This document shows, in pieces, positions 47,214 to 55,519 of a DNA stretch of 64,000 nucleotides; positions within the stretch are counted from its first letter, which is position 1; each line of letters starts with the position of its first letter. The notes below the pieces were generated by a model. The model saw only the letters and a program-made list of their open reading frames with translations. It searched no databases and was not told the origin of the DNA. The stretch comes from Ancylobacter gelatini (GTDB taxonomy: Bacteria > Pseudomonadota > Alphaproteobacteria > Rhizobiales > Xanthobacteraceae), in the NCBI RefSeq assembly GCF_022601675.1, contig NZ_JAKVIL010000012.1, positions 62,001 to 126,000 of the forward strand. The letters are read 5' to 3'. The position numbers and the translations under genes were made by a program.

Positions 47214-48731
47214 ATGGACAATGTGCAACCCGTCGCCGTCACCGCCGCCCCCGAGGCGGCCTCCGTTTTGCTGGAGGAGGTGATCGAACTGCGCGCCCGT
47301 GTGGCGGCGCAGGCGGCGCCGGTGATCGAGCGTTTCGCGCGGCTTGCCGGCCGGCACGACCCCTCGCTGGAAAACCTCGCTCATTACCTCGCCCTGCGCC
47401 AGCATGACCTGCGCCCGCTGCAGCGCCGGCTGATGGCGCGCGGCCTGTCCTCGCTCGGCCGGCTGGAGAGCCGGGTATTGCCGACGCTCGATGCCGTGAT
47501 CGGCGCGCTTTCCGCGCTGTGCGGCCATCAGGCCCCGCTGGCGGTGCCGGACGAGACGGCGTTCTTTGCCGGCGAGAGGCGGCTGGACGAGGCCAGCCTC
47601 GCCGTGCTCGGCCCGGTGCCCGCCGGGCGGCGTACCCGCATCATGGTGACGCTGCCAAGCGAGGCGTCGGGCGACCCGGCCTATATTCGTGACCTCGCCC
47701 GCCACGGCATGGATGTCGCTCGCATCAATTGCGCCCATGACACCCCGCAGGACTGGCGCGCCATGGCGGCGCATGTGCGCGCCGCCGGGGCCGAGTTCGG
47801 CCGCGAGATCGCCGTGCTCATGGACGTGGCCGGGCCGAAGATCCGTACCGGCGCGGTGGCGCCGATGAAGAAGGGCAAGCCGGCCGGCCGGCTCACCCCC
47901 GGCGCGCTGTTCCGCCTGGTGGCCGACGGCGCCCCCCGCATCGACGAGCGTGCGCCCTTCAGCGCGGCGGTGTCGCTGCCGGACATCGTCTCCCGCCTGA
48001 GCGTCGGCGACCGCGTGCGCTATGACGACGGCAAGGTCGAGGGCGTCGTCGAGGCGCTCCGCGACGGGGAGGCTCTGGTGCGGGTGACCCACGCCAAGGC
48101 CGGCGGCACCAAACTCAAGCCCGAGAAGGGCCTCAACCTTCCCGACACCGAACTCGGCCTCTCCCCGCTCACCGCCAAGGACACCGAGGACCTCGCCACG
48201 GTGATCGAGTGCGCCGACATGATCGGCTATTCCTTCGTCAGCCGCTCGCAGGACATAGACCTGCTCGACGAGGCGCTGGCCCGCTATGAGCGCCACCAGC
48301 GCCCGCTCGGCCTGTGCGCCAAGATCGAGCGGCCGGAGGCGGTGCGCAATCTTCCCGATCTGATCGCCCGTGCCGTCCGGCGTGGGCCGTTCACCGTGAT
48401 GATCGCGCGGGGCGACCTCGCCGCCGAGGTCGGCTTCGAGCGGCTCGCCGAGATGCAGGAAGAGCTGCTGTGGATCTGCGAGGCCGGCGCGGTGCCGGCG
48501 ATCTGGGCGACGCAGGTTCTGGAGGATCTGGTGCGCGACGGGACGCCCTCGCGCGGCGAGATGACCGACGCCGCCATGGCCGCCCGTGCCGAATGCGTGA
48601 TGCTGAACAAGGGGCCGGCGGTGTTGGAAGCGATCGACCTGCTGGTGAGTCTGCTCGACCGCATGGACGACCACTTCCTCAAGAAGACGCCGACGCTGCG
48701 TGCGCTGGCTTCCTGGCCGCTGGACCTGTAG
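47214..48731 (+). CDS. Divergent pyruvate kinase-family protein
   Basis: A 505-residue protein. Residues about 1-135 are an alpha-helical, Arg/Leu-rich extension not found in standard pyruvate kinase. From residue 140 the TIM-barrel signatures appear in diverged form: VARINCAHDTPQDWRAM, MDVAGPKIRTG, LCAKIERPEAV with Lys and Glu, IARGDLAAEVGFERL and MLNKGPAV. The usual C-terminal regulatory domain is missing. Catalytic residues are mostly kept, so it could be an enzyme for phosphoenolpyruvate or a related compound, but the role is uncertain. Start at 47214 by AAAAGAG upstream; 47040 would add 58 residues. Confidence 0.87.
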   Translation: MDNVQPVAVTAAPEAASVLLEEVIELRARVAAQAAPVIERFARLAGRHDPSLENLAHYLALRQHDLRPLQRRLMARGLSSLGRLESRVLPTLDAVIGALSALCGHQAPLAVPDETAFFAGERRLDEASLAVLGPVPAGRRTRIMVTLPSEASGDPAYIRDLARHGMDVARINCAHDTPQDWRAMAAHVRAAGAEFGREIAVLMDVAGPKIRTGAVAPMKKGKPAGRLTPGALFRLVADGAPRIDERAPFSAAVSLPDIVSRLSVGDRVRYDDGKVEGVVEALRDGEALVRVTHAKAGGTKLKPEKGLNLPDTELGLSPLTAKDTEDLATVIECADMIGYSFVSRSQDIDLLDEALARYERHQRPLGLCAKIERPEAVRNLPDLIARAVRRGPFTVMIARGDLAAEVGFERLAEMQEELLWICEAGAVPAIWATQVLEDLVRDGTPSRGEMTDAAMAARAECVMLNKGPAVLEAIDLLVSLLDRMDDHFLKKTPTLRALASWPLDL

Positions 48732-48824
48732 GGCGCGCGCCGATCTGCGCCCCATCATCACATCCGCGTTGTGACCTATGCGCGGCGTGTTGCCGGGCGG
48801 GGCGGGGCGGATTAGAACCGCCCC

Positions 48825-49559
48825 ATGGCGCTGATGGATCTCGCGAACCCGACCCGTTTCCTCGCTCTCGCCGAGCGGGTATTGCCGTGGCTTGCGGGGC
48901 TGAGCGCGGCAACGCTGGCGGTCGGCTTCTACCTCGCCTTCCGCGCGCCCGCCGACTACCAGCAGGGCGAGACGGTACGGATCATGTACATCCATGTGCC
49001 GTTCGCCTGGCTCGCCATGTTCGGCTATTCGCTGCTGGCGCTGTCCTCGCTCGGCATATTGGTCTGGCGCCACCCGCTGGCCGATGTCGCGCACAAGGCG
49101 CTGGCGCCGATCGGGGCGATCTTCGCCTTTCTGTGCCTGTTCACCGGCTCGCTCTGGGGGCGCCCGATGTGGGGCACCTACTGGGTGTGGGACGCGCGGC
49201 TGACCTCGATGCTGGTGCTGCTGCTGCTCTATCTCGGCCTGCTGGCCCTGCGCTCGGCGATCGAGGACCCCAACCAGGCCGGCCGCGCGGCGGCGGTGCT
49301 GACGCTGGTCGGCTTCGTCAACGTGCCGATCGTCAAGTTCTCGGTCGACTGGTGGAACACGCTGCACCAGCCGGCCTCGGTGTTCCGCATGGGCGGGCCG
49401 ACCATCCATTCCAGCCTGCTCTGGCCGCTGCTGGTGTGCGCGGTGGGCTTCACGCTGCTGATGACCACGCTGCACTTCGCCGCCATGCGCAACGAAATCC
49501 TGCGCCGGCGCCTGCGCGCGCTGGAAGCCCGCGCCGCCGCCGAGGCGGCCTATGTGTGA
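48825..49559 (+). CDS. ccmC: Heme exporter subunit CcmC
   Basis: A 244-residue protein with six predicted membrane helices and the tryptophan-rich heme-handling loop WGTYWVWDARLTS, flanked by the heme-ligand histidines in MYIHVPFAW and WWNTLHQPAS. It loads heme on CcmE during cytochrome c maturation. It starts 93 bases after the pyruvate kinase-like gene, and ccmD follows 8 bases after its stop. ccmA and ccmB, which usually precede it, are absent from the window. Confidence 0.97.
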   Translation: MALMDLANPTRFLALAERVLPWLAGLSAATLAVGFYLAFRAPADYQQGETVRIMYIHVPFAWLAMFGYSLLALSSLGILVWRHPLADVAHKALAPIGAIFAFLCLFTGSLWGRPMWGTYWVWDARLTSMLVLLLLYLGLLALRSAIEDPNQAGRAAAVLTLVGFVNVPIVKFSVDWWNTLHQPASVFRMGGPTIHSSLLWPLLVCAVGFTLLMTTLHFAAMRNEILRRRLRALEARAAAEAAYV

Positions 49560-49567
49560 GGCGCACC

Positions 49568-49777
49568 ATGATTGACGCGATGCTGGGCGAGCACGGCGGT
49601 TTCATCCTGGCCTGCTATGGCGTGAGCCTCGGCGTGCTCGGGGCCATGGGCGCGTGGACCGTGCTGGACGGGCGCCGCCTGCGTCGCCATCTCGCGCAGA
49701 TGGAGGCGCGCGGTGTGCGTCGCCGTTCCGCCCGCGCCGGGGACGTGCGCGAGAGCACGCCGGAAAACGTCGCATGA
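49568..49777 (+). CDS. ccmD: Heme exporter protein CcmD
   Basis: A 69-residue small membrane protein: MIDAMLGEHGGFILACYGVS, a transmembrane helix to about residue 33, then a basic tail (DGRRLRRHLAQME). This is the CcmD layout, which releases holo-CcmE from CcmC. Its stop overlaps the ccmG start (ATGA). The C-terminal tail is slightly longer than usual. Confidence 0.92.
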   Translation: MIDAMLGEHGGFILACYGVSLGVLGAMGAWTVLDGRRLRRHLAQMEARGVRRRSARAGDVRESTPENVA

Positions 49778-50397
49778 GCCTGCCGTCCCCCGACAGCCCG
49801 TCTCCCGGGACGGAAGCCCCGGCATCGGGCACGCCGCTGCGCCGTCGCCTGATCGTGCTGCTGCCGCTGCTCGCCTTCGCGGCACTGGCGGCGCTGTTCT
49901 ATGGCCGGCTGTTCTCCGGCGATCCCTCGCGCATCCCCTCCGCGCTGATCGGCCAGCCAGCGCCGGCGCTGAACCTGCCGCCGCTGGAAGGGCTGTCGCG
50001 CGACGGCGCGCCGGTGCCCGGCCTTGTCTCGGCCGAACTCACGGGCGGGGTAACGGTGCTGAACGTCTTCGCGTCCTGGTGCGTGCCGTGCCGCGACGAG
50101 CACCCCTTTCTGGTGGAGCTGTCGAAGATGCCGGGCTTCCGGCTGGTCGGCCTCAACTACAAGGACGCCCCGGACAATGCCCGGCGCTTCCTCGGCACCT
50201 TCGGCAATCCCTATGCGGCGGTCGGCGTCGACGCCAATGGCCGCACCGCGATCGACTGGGGGGTTTACGGCGTGCCCGAGACCTTCGTGATCGGCAAGGA
50301 CGGGCGCATCGCCTACAAATATATCGGCCCGATCGATGCCGAGGGCCTGCGCGCGCGGCTGGTGCCGGAAATCGAAAAGGCGCGGGCGGCGCCCTGA
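49774..50397 (+). CDS. ccmG: Thiol:disulfide interchange protein CcmG/DsbE
   Basis: A 207-residue protein with a membrane anchor (LIVLLPLLAFAALAALFYG), a thioredoxin-fold domain with active site WCVPC in VFASWCVPCRDEHPF, and the loop GVYGVPETFVIGKDGRI. It reduces apocytochrome c thiols in the periplasm before heme attachment. The start ATG lies within the ccmD stop overlap, so the two are coupled. It ends the ccmC-ccmD-ccmG unit. Confidence 0.96.
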   Translation: MSLPSPDSPSPGTEAPASGTPLRRRLIVLLPLLAFAALAALFYGRLFSGDPSRIPSALIGQPAPALNLPPLEGLSRDGAPVPGLVSAELTGGVTVLNVFASWCVPCRDEHPFLVELSKMPGFRLVGLNYKDAPDNARRFLGTFGNPYAAVGVDANGRTAIDWGVYGVPETFVIGKDGRIAYKYIGPIDAEGLRARLVPEIEKARAAP

Positions 50398-50413
50398 GCG
50401 TCGGCGCGGCCGG

Positions 50414-50665
50414 TCAGCAATCCTTGATATGGGCGACCCGGGTGCGGGTCTGCTGCTCCACCAGCAAGGTGCCGTCACCCAGCAGCGCCGCCTGCATGAC
50501 CGTGGCGAATTCCGGCTTGCGCAGCGGGCAGGTGATGAGCTGCGCCTCCTTATGGCCGGCATTCACGGGCTGCGACGGCGCGATTTCGGCGTGGTTGTGC
50601 GAACTTTCCGCCATGAGGAAAGCTGCCGCTGCCGCTGCCACCAACACAAAATCGGAAACGCGCAT
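50414..50665 (-). CDS. Small exported protein of unknown function
   Basis: An 83-residue protein with an N-terminal signal peptide (MRVSDFVLVAAAAAAFLMAES) and a small domain with two cysteines (LITCPLRKPEF and final HIKDC), which could form a disulfide or bind a metal. A longer reading from ATG 50689 is possible. I do not recognise the family. It converges with ccmG with a 16-base gap. The AT-rich element near 50,780 lies about 110 bases upstream and may also serve this gene. Confidence 0.65.
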   Translation of the reverse strand: MRVSDFVLVAAAAAAFLMAESSHNHAEIAPSQPVNAGHKEAQLITCPLRKPEFATVMQAALLGDGTLLVEQQTRTRVAHIKDC

Positions 50666-51198
50666 GTGCCACCGCTCGGCTGAAATCATTCGTGGATCGT
50701 AAACGAGCTAGGGTCTCTGCGCTATATCGGAATGACGTTTGGTCATGCCCGTCATTCGCTTTGGAGAGTTTTTGGAATACTTTATAATACATTATTCCAG
50801 ACAGTAGACGGCCCCGCTGATCCGGGACTTGCGCCGGCAAGCGCGCTCCCCACATGACATTCCTTGTTTGGCGTCCCCGGACTTGCTAGAAGCATTCCAT
50901 GATCGAGCGCAGGGCACATGGCGAGACTGTCTGCACGGGCGTGGCTTCGGCCGCCGGCCCTGCCGACGTCGCGCGTCCGGAAGCCCGCCGCCGGCTGCCG
51001 ACCACGATCGGCTTCGCCGCTGTTCCCGATCATGTTCGCTTGCCGGCCCGGTTCTTTGGTCGTTTCACCGCCTGCGCGGTGGCGGGCCTTAGCTGAGCGC
51101 CGCCCGGAGCCGATTCCGGCCATGCTCCGCCATGGCCAGCTCCCGGCCGCGCTGCCTTCAGCCCCGCCACATCCCTAGATAAAAGCCGAGATGCCGAG
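50666..51198. other. Long region upstream of leuC
   Basis: About 533 bases without a well-supported gene. It holds an AT-rich promoter/operator-like element at 50761-50800. A frame from ATG 50899 to 51096 (65 codons) has AGAAG about 8 bases upstream and mostly G/C third positions, so a small protein is possible, but its sequence (Ala/Arg/Pro-rich) does not look like a domain and other frames overlap it. The last 100 bases before leuC are likely leader; leucine operons may be attenuated, but I see no clear Leu-rich leader peptide. Confidence 0.4.
50761..50800 (+). promoter_or_regulatory. AT-rich promoter with overlapping inverted repeat
   Basis: A sigma-70-like -10 box TATAAT is at 50784-50789, with TTTGGA at 50761-50766 in a -35 position (17-base gap). 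An inverted repeat, TGGAATA (50774-50780) and TATTCCA (50794-50800) with a 13-base spacer, surrounds the -10 box, so a dimeric repressor would block it. This AT-rich block stands out against the GC-rich genome. Direction is toward leuC 400 bases away, or an unseen short transcript; the minus-strand gene at 50414 is the alternative target. Confidence 0.5.
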
Positions 51199-52620
51199 AT
51201 GAGCACGTCCGCTCCGCGTACCCTGTATGACAAGATTTTCGACGATCACGTGATCGACCGGCAGGAGGATGGCACCTGCCTGCTCTTTATCGACCGCCAC
51301 CTCGTGCATGAGGTGACCTCGCCGCAGGCCTTCGAGGGGCTGCGCGTCGCCGGCCGCAAGGTGCACTCGCCGAGCCGCACGCTCGCCGTGGTCGATCACA
51401 ACGTCCAGACCACGGACCGGCGCTTCGGCATCGAGGATCCCGAGAGCCGGATGCAGGTCGAGACGCTGGCCGAGAACGCCCGCGACTTCGGCATCGAGTA
51501 TTTCAACGAGCTCGACAAGCGCCAGGGCATCGTTCACGTCATCGGCCCGGAGCAGGGCTTCACCCTGCCGGGCACCACCATCGTGTGCGGTGACAGCCAT
51601 ACCTCGACCCATGGCGCCTTCGGCGCGCTCGCCCATGGCATCGGCACCTCGGAGGTGGAGCATGTGCTCGCCACCCAGACGCTGATCCAGAAGAAGAGCA
51701 AGAACATGCGCGTCACCGTCGACGGGAAGCTGCCCGACGGCGTGACCGCCAAGGACGTGACGCTGGCCATCATCGGCACCACCGGCACCGCCGGCGGCAC
51801 CGGCTATGTCATCGAATATGCCGGCGAGGTGTTCCGCAACCTGTCGATGGAAGGCCGGATGACGGTCTGCAACATGTCGATCGAGGGCGGCGCGCGCGCA
51901 GGGATGGTCGCGCCCGACGAGACCACCTATGCCTATGTGAAGGACCGCCCGCGCGCGCCCAAGGGCGCGGACTGGGACGCGGCCCGCCGCTACTGGGACA
52001 CGCTGCGCACCGACGAGGGCGCGTTCTTCGACCATGAGGTGCGGCTCGACGGCGCCTCGCTGCCGCCGATCGTCTCCTGGGGCACCAGCCCTGAGGACGT
52101 GATCTCGGTCGAGGGCCTCGTGCCGGATCCCGATCTGATCGCGGATGAAGGCAAGCGCGACGCCAAGAAGCGCGCGCTCCATTATATGGGGCTGACCGCC
52201 GGCACCAAGATCACCGACATCGCCATCGACAAGGTGTTCATCGGCTCCTGCACCAATGCCCGCATCGAGGACCTGCGCGCCGCCGCCGCCATCGTGCGCG
52301 GCCACAAGGTGCGCGAGGGCGTCTCCGGCATGATCGTGCCGGGCTCGGGCCTGGTGAAGCTGCAGGCCGAGGCCGAGGGGCTGGACGCGATCTTCAAGGC
52401 CGCCGGCTTCGACTGGCGCGAGCCGGGCTGCTCGATGTGCCTCGCCATGAACGCCGACAAGCTCGGCCCCGAGGAGCGCTGCGCCTCGACCTCGAACCGC
52501 AATTTCGAGGGCCGGCAGGGCCATAAGGGGCGCACCCATCTGGTCTCGCCCGCCATGGCGGCCGCGGCGGCGATCGCGGGGCGCTTCGTCGACGTGCGGC
52601 AATGGCCGCGCGCGAGCTGA
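51199..52620 (+). CDS. leuC: 3-isopropylmalate dehydratase large subunit
   Basis: A 473-residue aconitase-family protein: [39 protein letters not shown], and the iron-sulfur ligands in FIGSCTNAR and CSMCLAMN. It isomerises 2-isopropylmalate to 3-isopropylmalate with LeuD. The start ATG has only a weak ribosome site (GCCGAG). leuD is 1.3 kb downstream, separated by three other genes. Confidence 0.97.
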   Translation: MSTSAPRTLYDKIFDDHVIDRQEDGTCLLFIDRHLVHEVTSPQAFEGLRVAGRKVHSPSRTLAVVDHNVQTTDRRFGIEDPESRMQVETLAENARDFGIEYFNELDKRQGIVHVIGPEQGFTLPGTTIVCGDSHTSTHGAFGALAHGIGTSEVEHVLATQTLIQKKSKNMRVTVDGKLPDGVTAKDVTLAIIGTTGTAGGTGYVIEYAGEVFRNLSMEGRMTVCNMSIEGGARAGMVAPDETTYAYVKDRPRAPKGADWDAARRYWDTLRTDEGAFFDHEVRLDGASLPPIVSWGTSPEDVISVEGLVPDPDLIADEGKRDAKKRALHYMGLTAGTKITDIAIDKVFIGSCTNARIEDLRAAAAIVRGHKVREGVSGMIVPGSGLVKLQAEAEGLDAIFKAAGFDWREPGCSMCLAMNADKLGPEERCASTSNRNFEGRQGHKGRTHLVSPAMAAAAAIAGRFVDVRQWPRAS

Positions 52621-52630
52621 CGGCGGAACG

Positions 52631-52765
52631 ATGCGCGGCGATCCGTTCTGGGAACCCCCGCCCGACGACCCCATGGAAGTGTGGGGCCGCCGGATCGGGC
52701 GTTCGCTCGCGGTGATCGCGGCGCTGGTGCTCGTCTATTACCTGTTCTCGACCTATCTCAGGTGA
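52631..52765 (+). CDS. Small single-span membrane protein after leuC
   Basis: A 44-residue protein starting 10 bases after the leuC stop: hydrophilic MRGDPFWEPPPDDPMEVWG, then a hydrophobic helix IGRSLAVIAALVLVYYLF ending STYLR. Third codon positions are strongly G/C and it sits neatly between leuC and the metallopeptidase (6 bases before it), so it is probably translated. The charge pattern suggests an anchored protein with a cytoplasmic N-terminus. No family known to me. Confidence 0.65.
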   Translation: MRGDPFWEPPPDDPMEVWGRRIGRSLAVIAALVLVYYLFSTYLR

Positions 52766-52771
52766 GGCACG

Positions 52772-53215
52772 ATGAACGAGGCGGCCAATCGGCTGGACGC
52801 TGAACCCGAAGCCTGGGCCCCGGTGAAGGCGCCCTCGCTGGCGCAGATGGAAGTGATGGCGCAGGCGGCCTATGAGCGCCTGCCCGACCACTTCCGCGCC
52901 ATGTGCGGCAACATGGTGGTGCAGGTCGACGATTTTCCCAGCGACGAGGTGCTGGAGGAGATGGAGGCGGAAACCCCGTTCGACCTGCTCGGCCTGTTTC
53001 AGGGCATCGGGCTGGCGCAGGGCTTCGACGCGGCGGGCGGCGTGCTGCCCAACATGATCCACCTCTACCGCCGGCCGATCCTCGATTACTGGGCCGAGAA
53101 CGACGAGACGCTCGGCGCGGTCGTCACCCATGTGCTCATCCACGAAATCGGCCACCATTTCGGCCTGTCGGACGAGGACATGGAGCGGATCGAGGAGGAG
53201 GGCGGCTCTACGTAG
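52772..53215 (+). CDS. Zincin-like metallopeptidase family protein
   Basis: A 147-residue protein with the zinc-binding motif in VLIHEIGHHFGLSDEDMERIE (HExxH plus a downstream Asp), at about residues 122-142. It matches the short zincin family of bacterial proteins of unknown substrate. There is no signal peptide, so it is cytoplasmic. The N-terminal third is helical (MEVMAQAAYERLPDHFRAM). It sits in the leuC-leuD interval. Activity is inferred from the motif only. Confidence 0.9.
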   Translation: MNEAANRLDAEPEAWAPVKAPSLAQMEVMAQAAYERLPDHFRAMCGNMVVQVDDFPSDEVLEEMEAETPFDLLGLFQGIGLAQGFDAAGGVLPNMIHLYRRPILDYWAENDETLGAVVTHVLIHEIGHHFGLSDEDMERIEEEGGST

Positions 53216-53243
53216 GCCTCCGCATGGGAAACAGCTCGATACC

Positions 53244-53264
53244 AGATTAGAAAATATCTAATCT
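53244..53264 (+). promoter_or_regulatory. AT-rich inverted repeat operator upstream of cytochrome b561
   Basis: AGATTAGA and TCTAATCT are perfect 8-base arms around AAATA, 21 bases in all, ending 15 bases before the cytochrome ATG and just before its ribosome site GGAGAG. It is strikingly AT-rich in this GC-rich DNA. The size and symmetry fit a winged-helix repressor dimer; it reminds me of operators of ArsR-family sulfide/redox sensors such as BigR/YgaV, but I cannot confirm that. Confidence 0.6.
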
Positions 53265-53279
53265 AAGTGGAGAGCGACC

Positions 53280-53840
53280 ATGACCAAGCTTGCTTCCGGT
53301 GTGCCGACCGTCGCGACCTATACCTGGCCCATGAGGGCGCTGCACTGGCTGACGGTGATCGCGATCCTCCTGGTGTATGGCGTGACCTATCTGGAAGGCC
53401 TGTTCGAGCGCGGCACGCCCGCGCGGGCCCTCATCTGGTGGACCCACATTTCGGTGGGCCTCACCATTCTCGGCCTGGTTGCGCTGCGCTTTGCGTGCCG
53501 CGCCGTCGGGCCTGTGCCGCCGCCGTCGGCGGCCCTGTCCCGGCCGGTTCATCTGGCCGCGACCGCGGCTCATCTGCTGCTGTATCTGCTGCTGGTGGTC
53601 ACCCCGTTGGTCGGCATCTATCTCGCCTTCCTGCGCGGCAACGAGGTGACGTTCTTCGGCCTGTTCACGATCCCCTCGCCAATGGCGGTGGACCGGGAGG
53701 CGGCCCGGCCGGTGCAGGAGGTGCATGAGTGGCTGGCCAATGCGCTGGTGCTGCTGGCTCTTGTCCATGCGCTCGCCGCGCTGGCGCATCATGTCGTGCT
53801 GAAGGATGACGTTCTGCGCCGCATGCTGCCTCGGTCCTGA
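53280..53840 (+). CDS. Cytochrome b561-family membrane protein
   Basis: A 186-residue protein with four membrane helices and heme-ligating histidines in the helices: [31 protein letters not shown], and [25 protein letters not shown]. This is the bacterial cytochrome b561 type (YodB/CybB-like), which moves electrons between quinone and periplasmic partners, for example superoxide. GGAGAG lies 6 bases before the ATG. It directly follows an inverted-repeat operator, so it likely has its own regulated promoter. Confidence 0.9.
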   Translation: MTKLASGVPTVATYTWPMRALHWLTVIAILLVYGVTYLEGLFERGTPARALIWWTHISVGLTILGLVALRFACRAVGPVPPPSAALSRPVHLAATAAHLLLYLLLVVTPLVGIYLAFLRGNEVTFFGLFTIPSPMAVDREAARPVQEVHEWLANALVLLALVHALAALAHHVVLKDDVLRRMLPRS

Positions 53841-53943
53841 TGGAGCGCGGCTGGGCACCGGCGGCGCGGCTTGTTATGGAAGGCGGGATGTTTCCGGCGG
53901 GCGGCGCGCAAGGCGCCCGGCCTTCGGATCGATGGAGGATGCG

Positions 53944-54549
53944 TTGGATAAGTTCACCACCCTGACCGGCGTCGCCGCGCCGCTGCCGCTGGTCAATGTC
54001 GACACCGACATGATCATCCCCAAGCAGTATCTCAAGACCATCAAGCGCACCGGGCTCGGCAAGGGCCTGTTCTCGGAGCTGCGCTACAATGATGACGGCT
54101 CCGACAATCCGGATTTCGTGCTGAACAAGCCGGCCTATCGCAATGCCAGCATTCTGGTCGCGGGCGACAATTTCGGCTGCGGCTCCTCGCGCGAACATGC
54201 GCCCTGGGCGCTGCTGGACCACGGCATTCGCTGCGTGATCTCCACGTCCTTCGCCGACATCTTCTACAATAACTGCTTCAAGAACGGCATTCTGCCGATT
54301 GCCGTCACCCAGGAGCAGCTCGACGCGCTGTTTGACGACGCCTCGCGCGGCGCCAACGCGATCGTGACGGTGGACCTGGAGAGCCAGACCATCACCGGCC
54401 CCGATGGCGGCTCCATCAGCTTCGAGATCGACCCGTTCCGCAAGCACTGCCTGCTCAACGGTCTCGATGATATCGGCCTGACCAAGGTGAAGGCCGACCA
54501 GATCCACGATTACGAGACCCGCCTCGCCGGCGAGCGCCCCTGGGCGTGA
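53944..54549 (+). CDS. leuD: 3-isopropylmalate dehydratase small subunit
   Basis: A 201-residue protein with [54 protein letters not shown] and [13 protein letters not shown]. It completes the LeuC/LeuD enzyme. The start is TTG 53944 ([10 protein letters not shown], the family start) with GGAGGA 5 bases upstream; ATG 53932 would add four residues (MEDA). It follows the b561 gene by 103 bases. Confidence 0.95.
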   Translation: MDKFTTLTGVAAPLPLVNVDTDMIIPKQYLKTIKRTGLGKGLFSELRYNDDGSDNPDFVLNKPAYRNASILVAGDNFGCGSSREHAPWALLDHGIRCVISTSFADIFYNNCFKNGILPIAVTQEQLDALFDDASRGANAIVTVDLESQTITGPDGGSISFEIDPFRKHCLLNGLDDIGLTKVKADQIHDYETRLAGERPWA

Positions 54550-54609
54550 GGCGAAGGGCTCGCGCCCCGCGCGTGCCGGCCGATGCCCTCCCATGTGACG
54601 AGACCGATC

Positions 54610-54993
54610 ATGACCGAACGCCGCCTCATCTCCTCCGGCTCGCCCTTCGAGAAGGCCTCGGGCTATTCGCGCGCGGTGGTCGACGGCGACTTCATCTTCG
54701 TCGCCGGCACCACCGGCTATGACTACGCGACCATGGTGATGCCGGAGAGCGTGGAGGAGCAGGCCCATGCCTGCTTCCGCACCATCGCCGCCGTGCTCGC
54801 CGAGGCGGGATCGAGCCTGAGCGATGTCGTGCGCGTGCGCTATATCATCACCGACGCGGCCTATGCCGATGCCGTGTTTCCGATCTTCGGACACTATTTC
54901 GGCGAGATCCGTCCCGCCGGCACGCTGATCGTCGCCGGGCTGCTCAAGCCGGAGATGAAGATCGAGATCGAGGTGACGGCCCGCCGTCGCTGA
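54610..54993 (+). CDS. RidA family protein
   Basis: A 127-residue protein with the RidA/YjgF/UK114 fold motifs ISSGSPFEKASGYSRAVVDG, FVAGTTGYDYATM, ACFRTIAAVLAEAGSSLSDVV and IEIEVTARR. Standard RidA hydrolyses reactive enamine/imine products of branched-chain and other amino acid metabolism, but the sequence lacks an obvious catalytic Arg in the final PR motif, so the function may differ. Position between leuD and leuB fits amino acid metabolism. Confidence 0.9.
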   Translation: MTERRLISSGSPFEKASGYSRAVVDGDFIFVAGTTGYDYATMVMPESVEEQAHACFRTIAAVLAEAGSSLSDVVRVRYIITDAAYADAVFPIFGHYFGEIRPAGTLIVAGLLKPEMKIEIEVTARRR

Positions 54994-55022
54994 CCCTTCC
55001 CCGTTTCCCGCAAGGTGCCGCC

Positions 55023-55418
55023 ATGGCCAAGGCCATTCACTCGATGATCCGCGTGCTCGACGAGGCGCGCTCGGTCGATTTCTACAAGCGCGCCTTCGGG
55101 CTCGACATCGCCGACCGCTACGCCTTCGATGGCTTCACGCTGGTCTATCTGCGCAGCCCGGACGCTGATTTCGAGGTCGAGCTGACCATCAATCAGGGCC
55201 GCACGGAGCCTTATGCCCCCGGCGACGGCTATGGCCACATCGCCTTCGCGGTGGAAGACCTTCGCGCCGAGCATGCGCGGTTCACAAGCGCGGGGCTGGC
55301 GCCGACGCCGGTCAAGGAGTTCTTCCACCAGGGCGTGCTGCTGGCGACCTTCTTCTTCGTCACCGATCCTGACGGCTACAAGATCGAGGTTCTGCAGAGG
55401 GCCGGGCGCTACCGCTGA
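55023..55418 (+). CDS. VOC family protein, glyoxalase I-like
   Basis: A 131-residue protein with two beta-alpha-beta modules: AIHSMIRVLDEARSVDFYKR, DADFEVELTINQG, GYGHIAFAVEDLRAEH and DPDGYKIEVLQRAG. The four metal ligands His, Glu, His, Glu expected for glyoxalase I are present at about residues 6, 56, 77 and 125. It probably detoxifies methylglyoxal-glutathione hemithioacetal, although VOC substrates vary. It lies between the RidA and leuB genes. Confidence 0.88.
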   Translation: MAKAIHSMIRVLDEARSVDFYKRAFGLDIADRYAFDGFTLVYLRSPDADFEVELTINQGRTEPYAPGDGYGHIAFAVEDLRAEHARFTSAGLAPTPVKEFFHQGVLLATFFFVTDPDGYKIEVLQRAGRYR

Positions 55419-55519
55419 AGGCCGGCGATCCCGGCGCCGTGCTTGCCAGTGCGCGCGCCAGCGATTAGCACTCCGCACGCCCAATAATTTCGTTCCGACG
55501 CGAAAAGCGAGACAATCCC

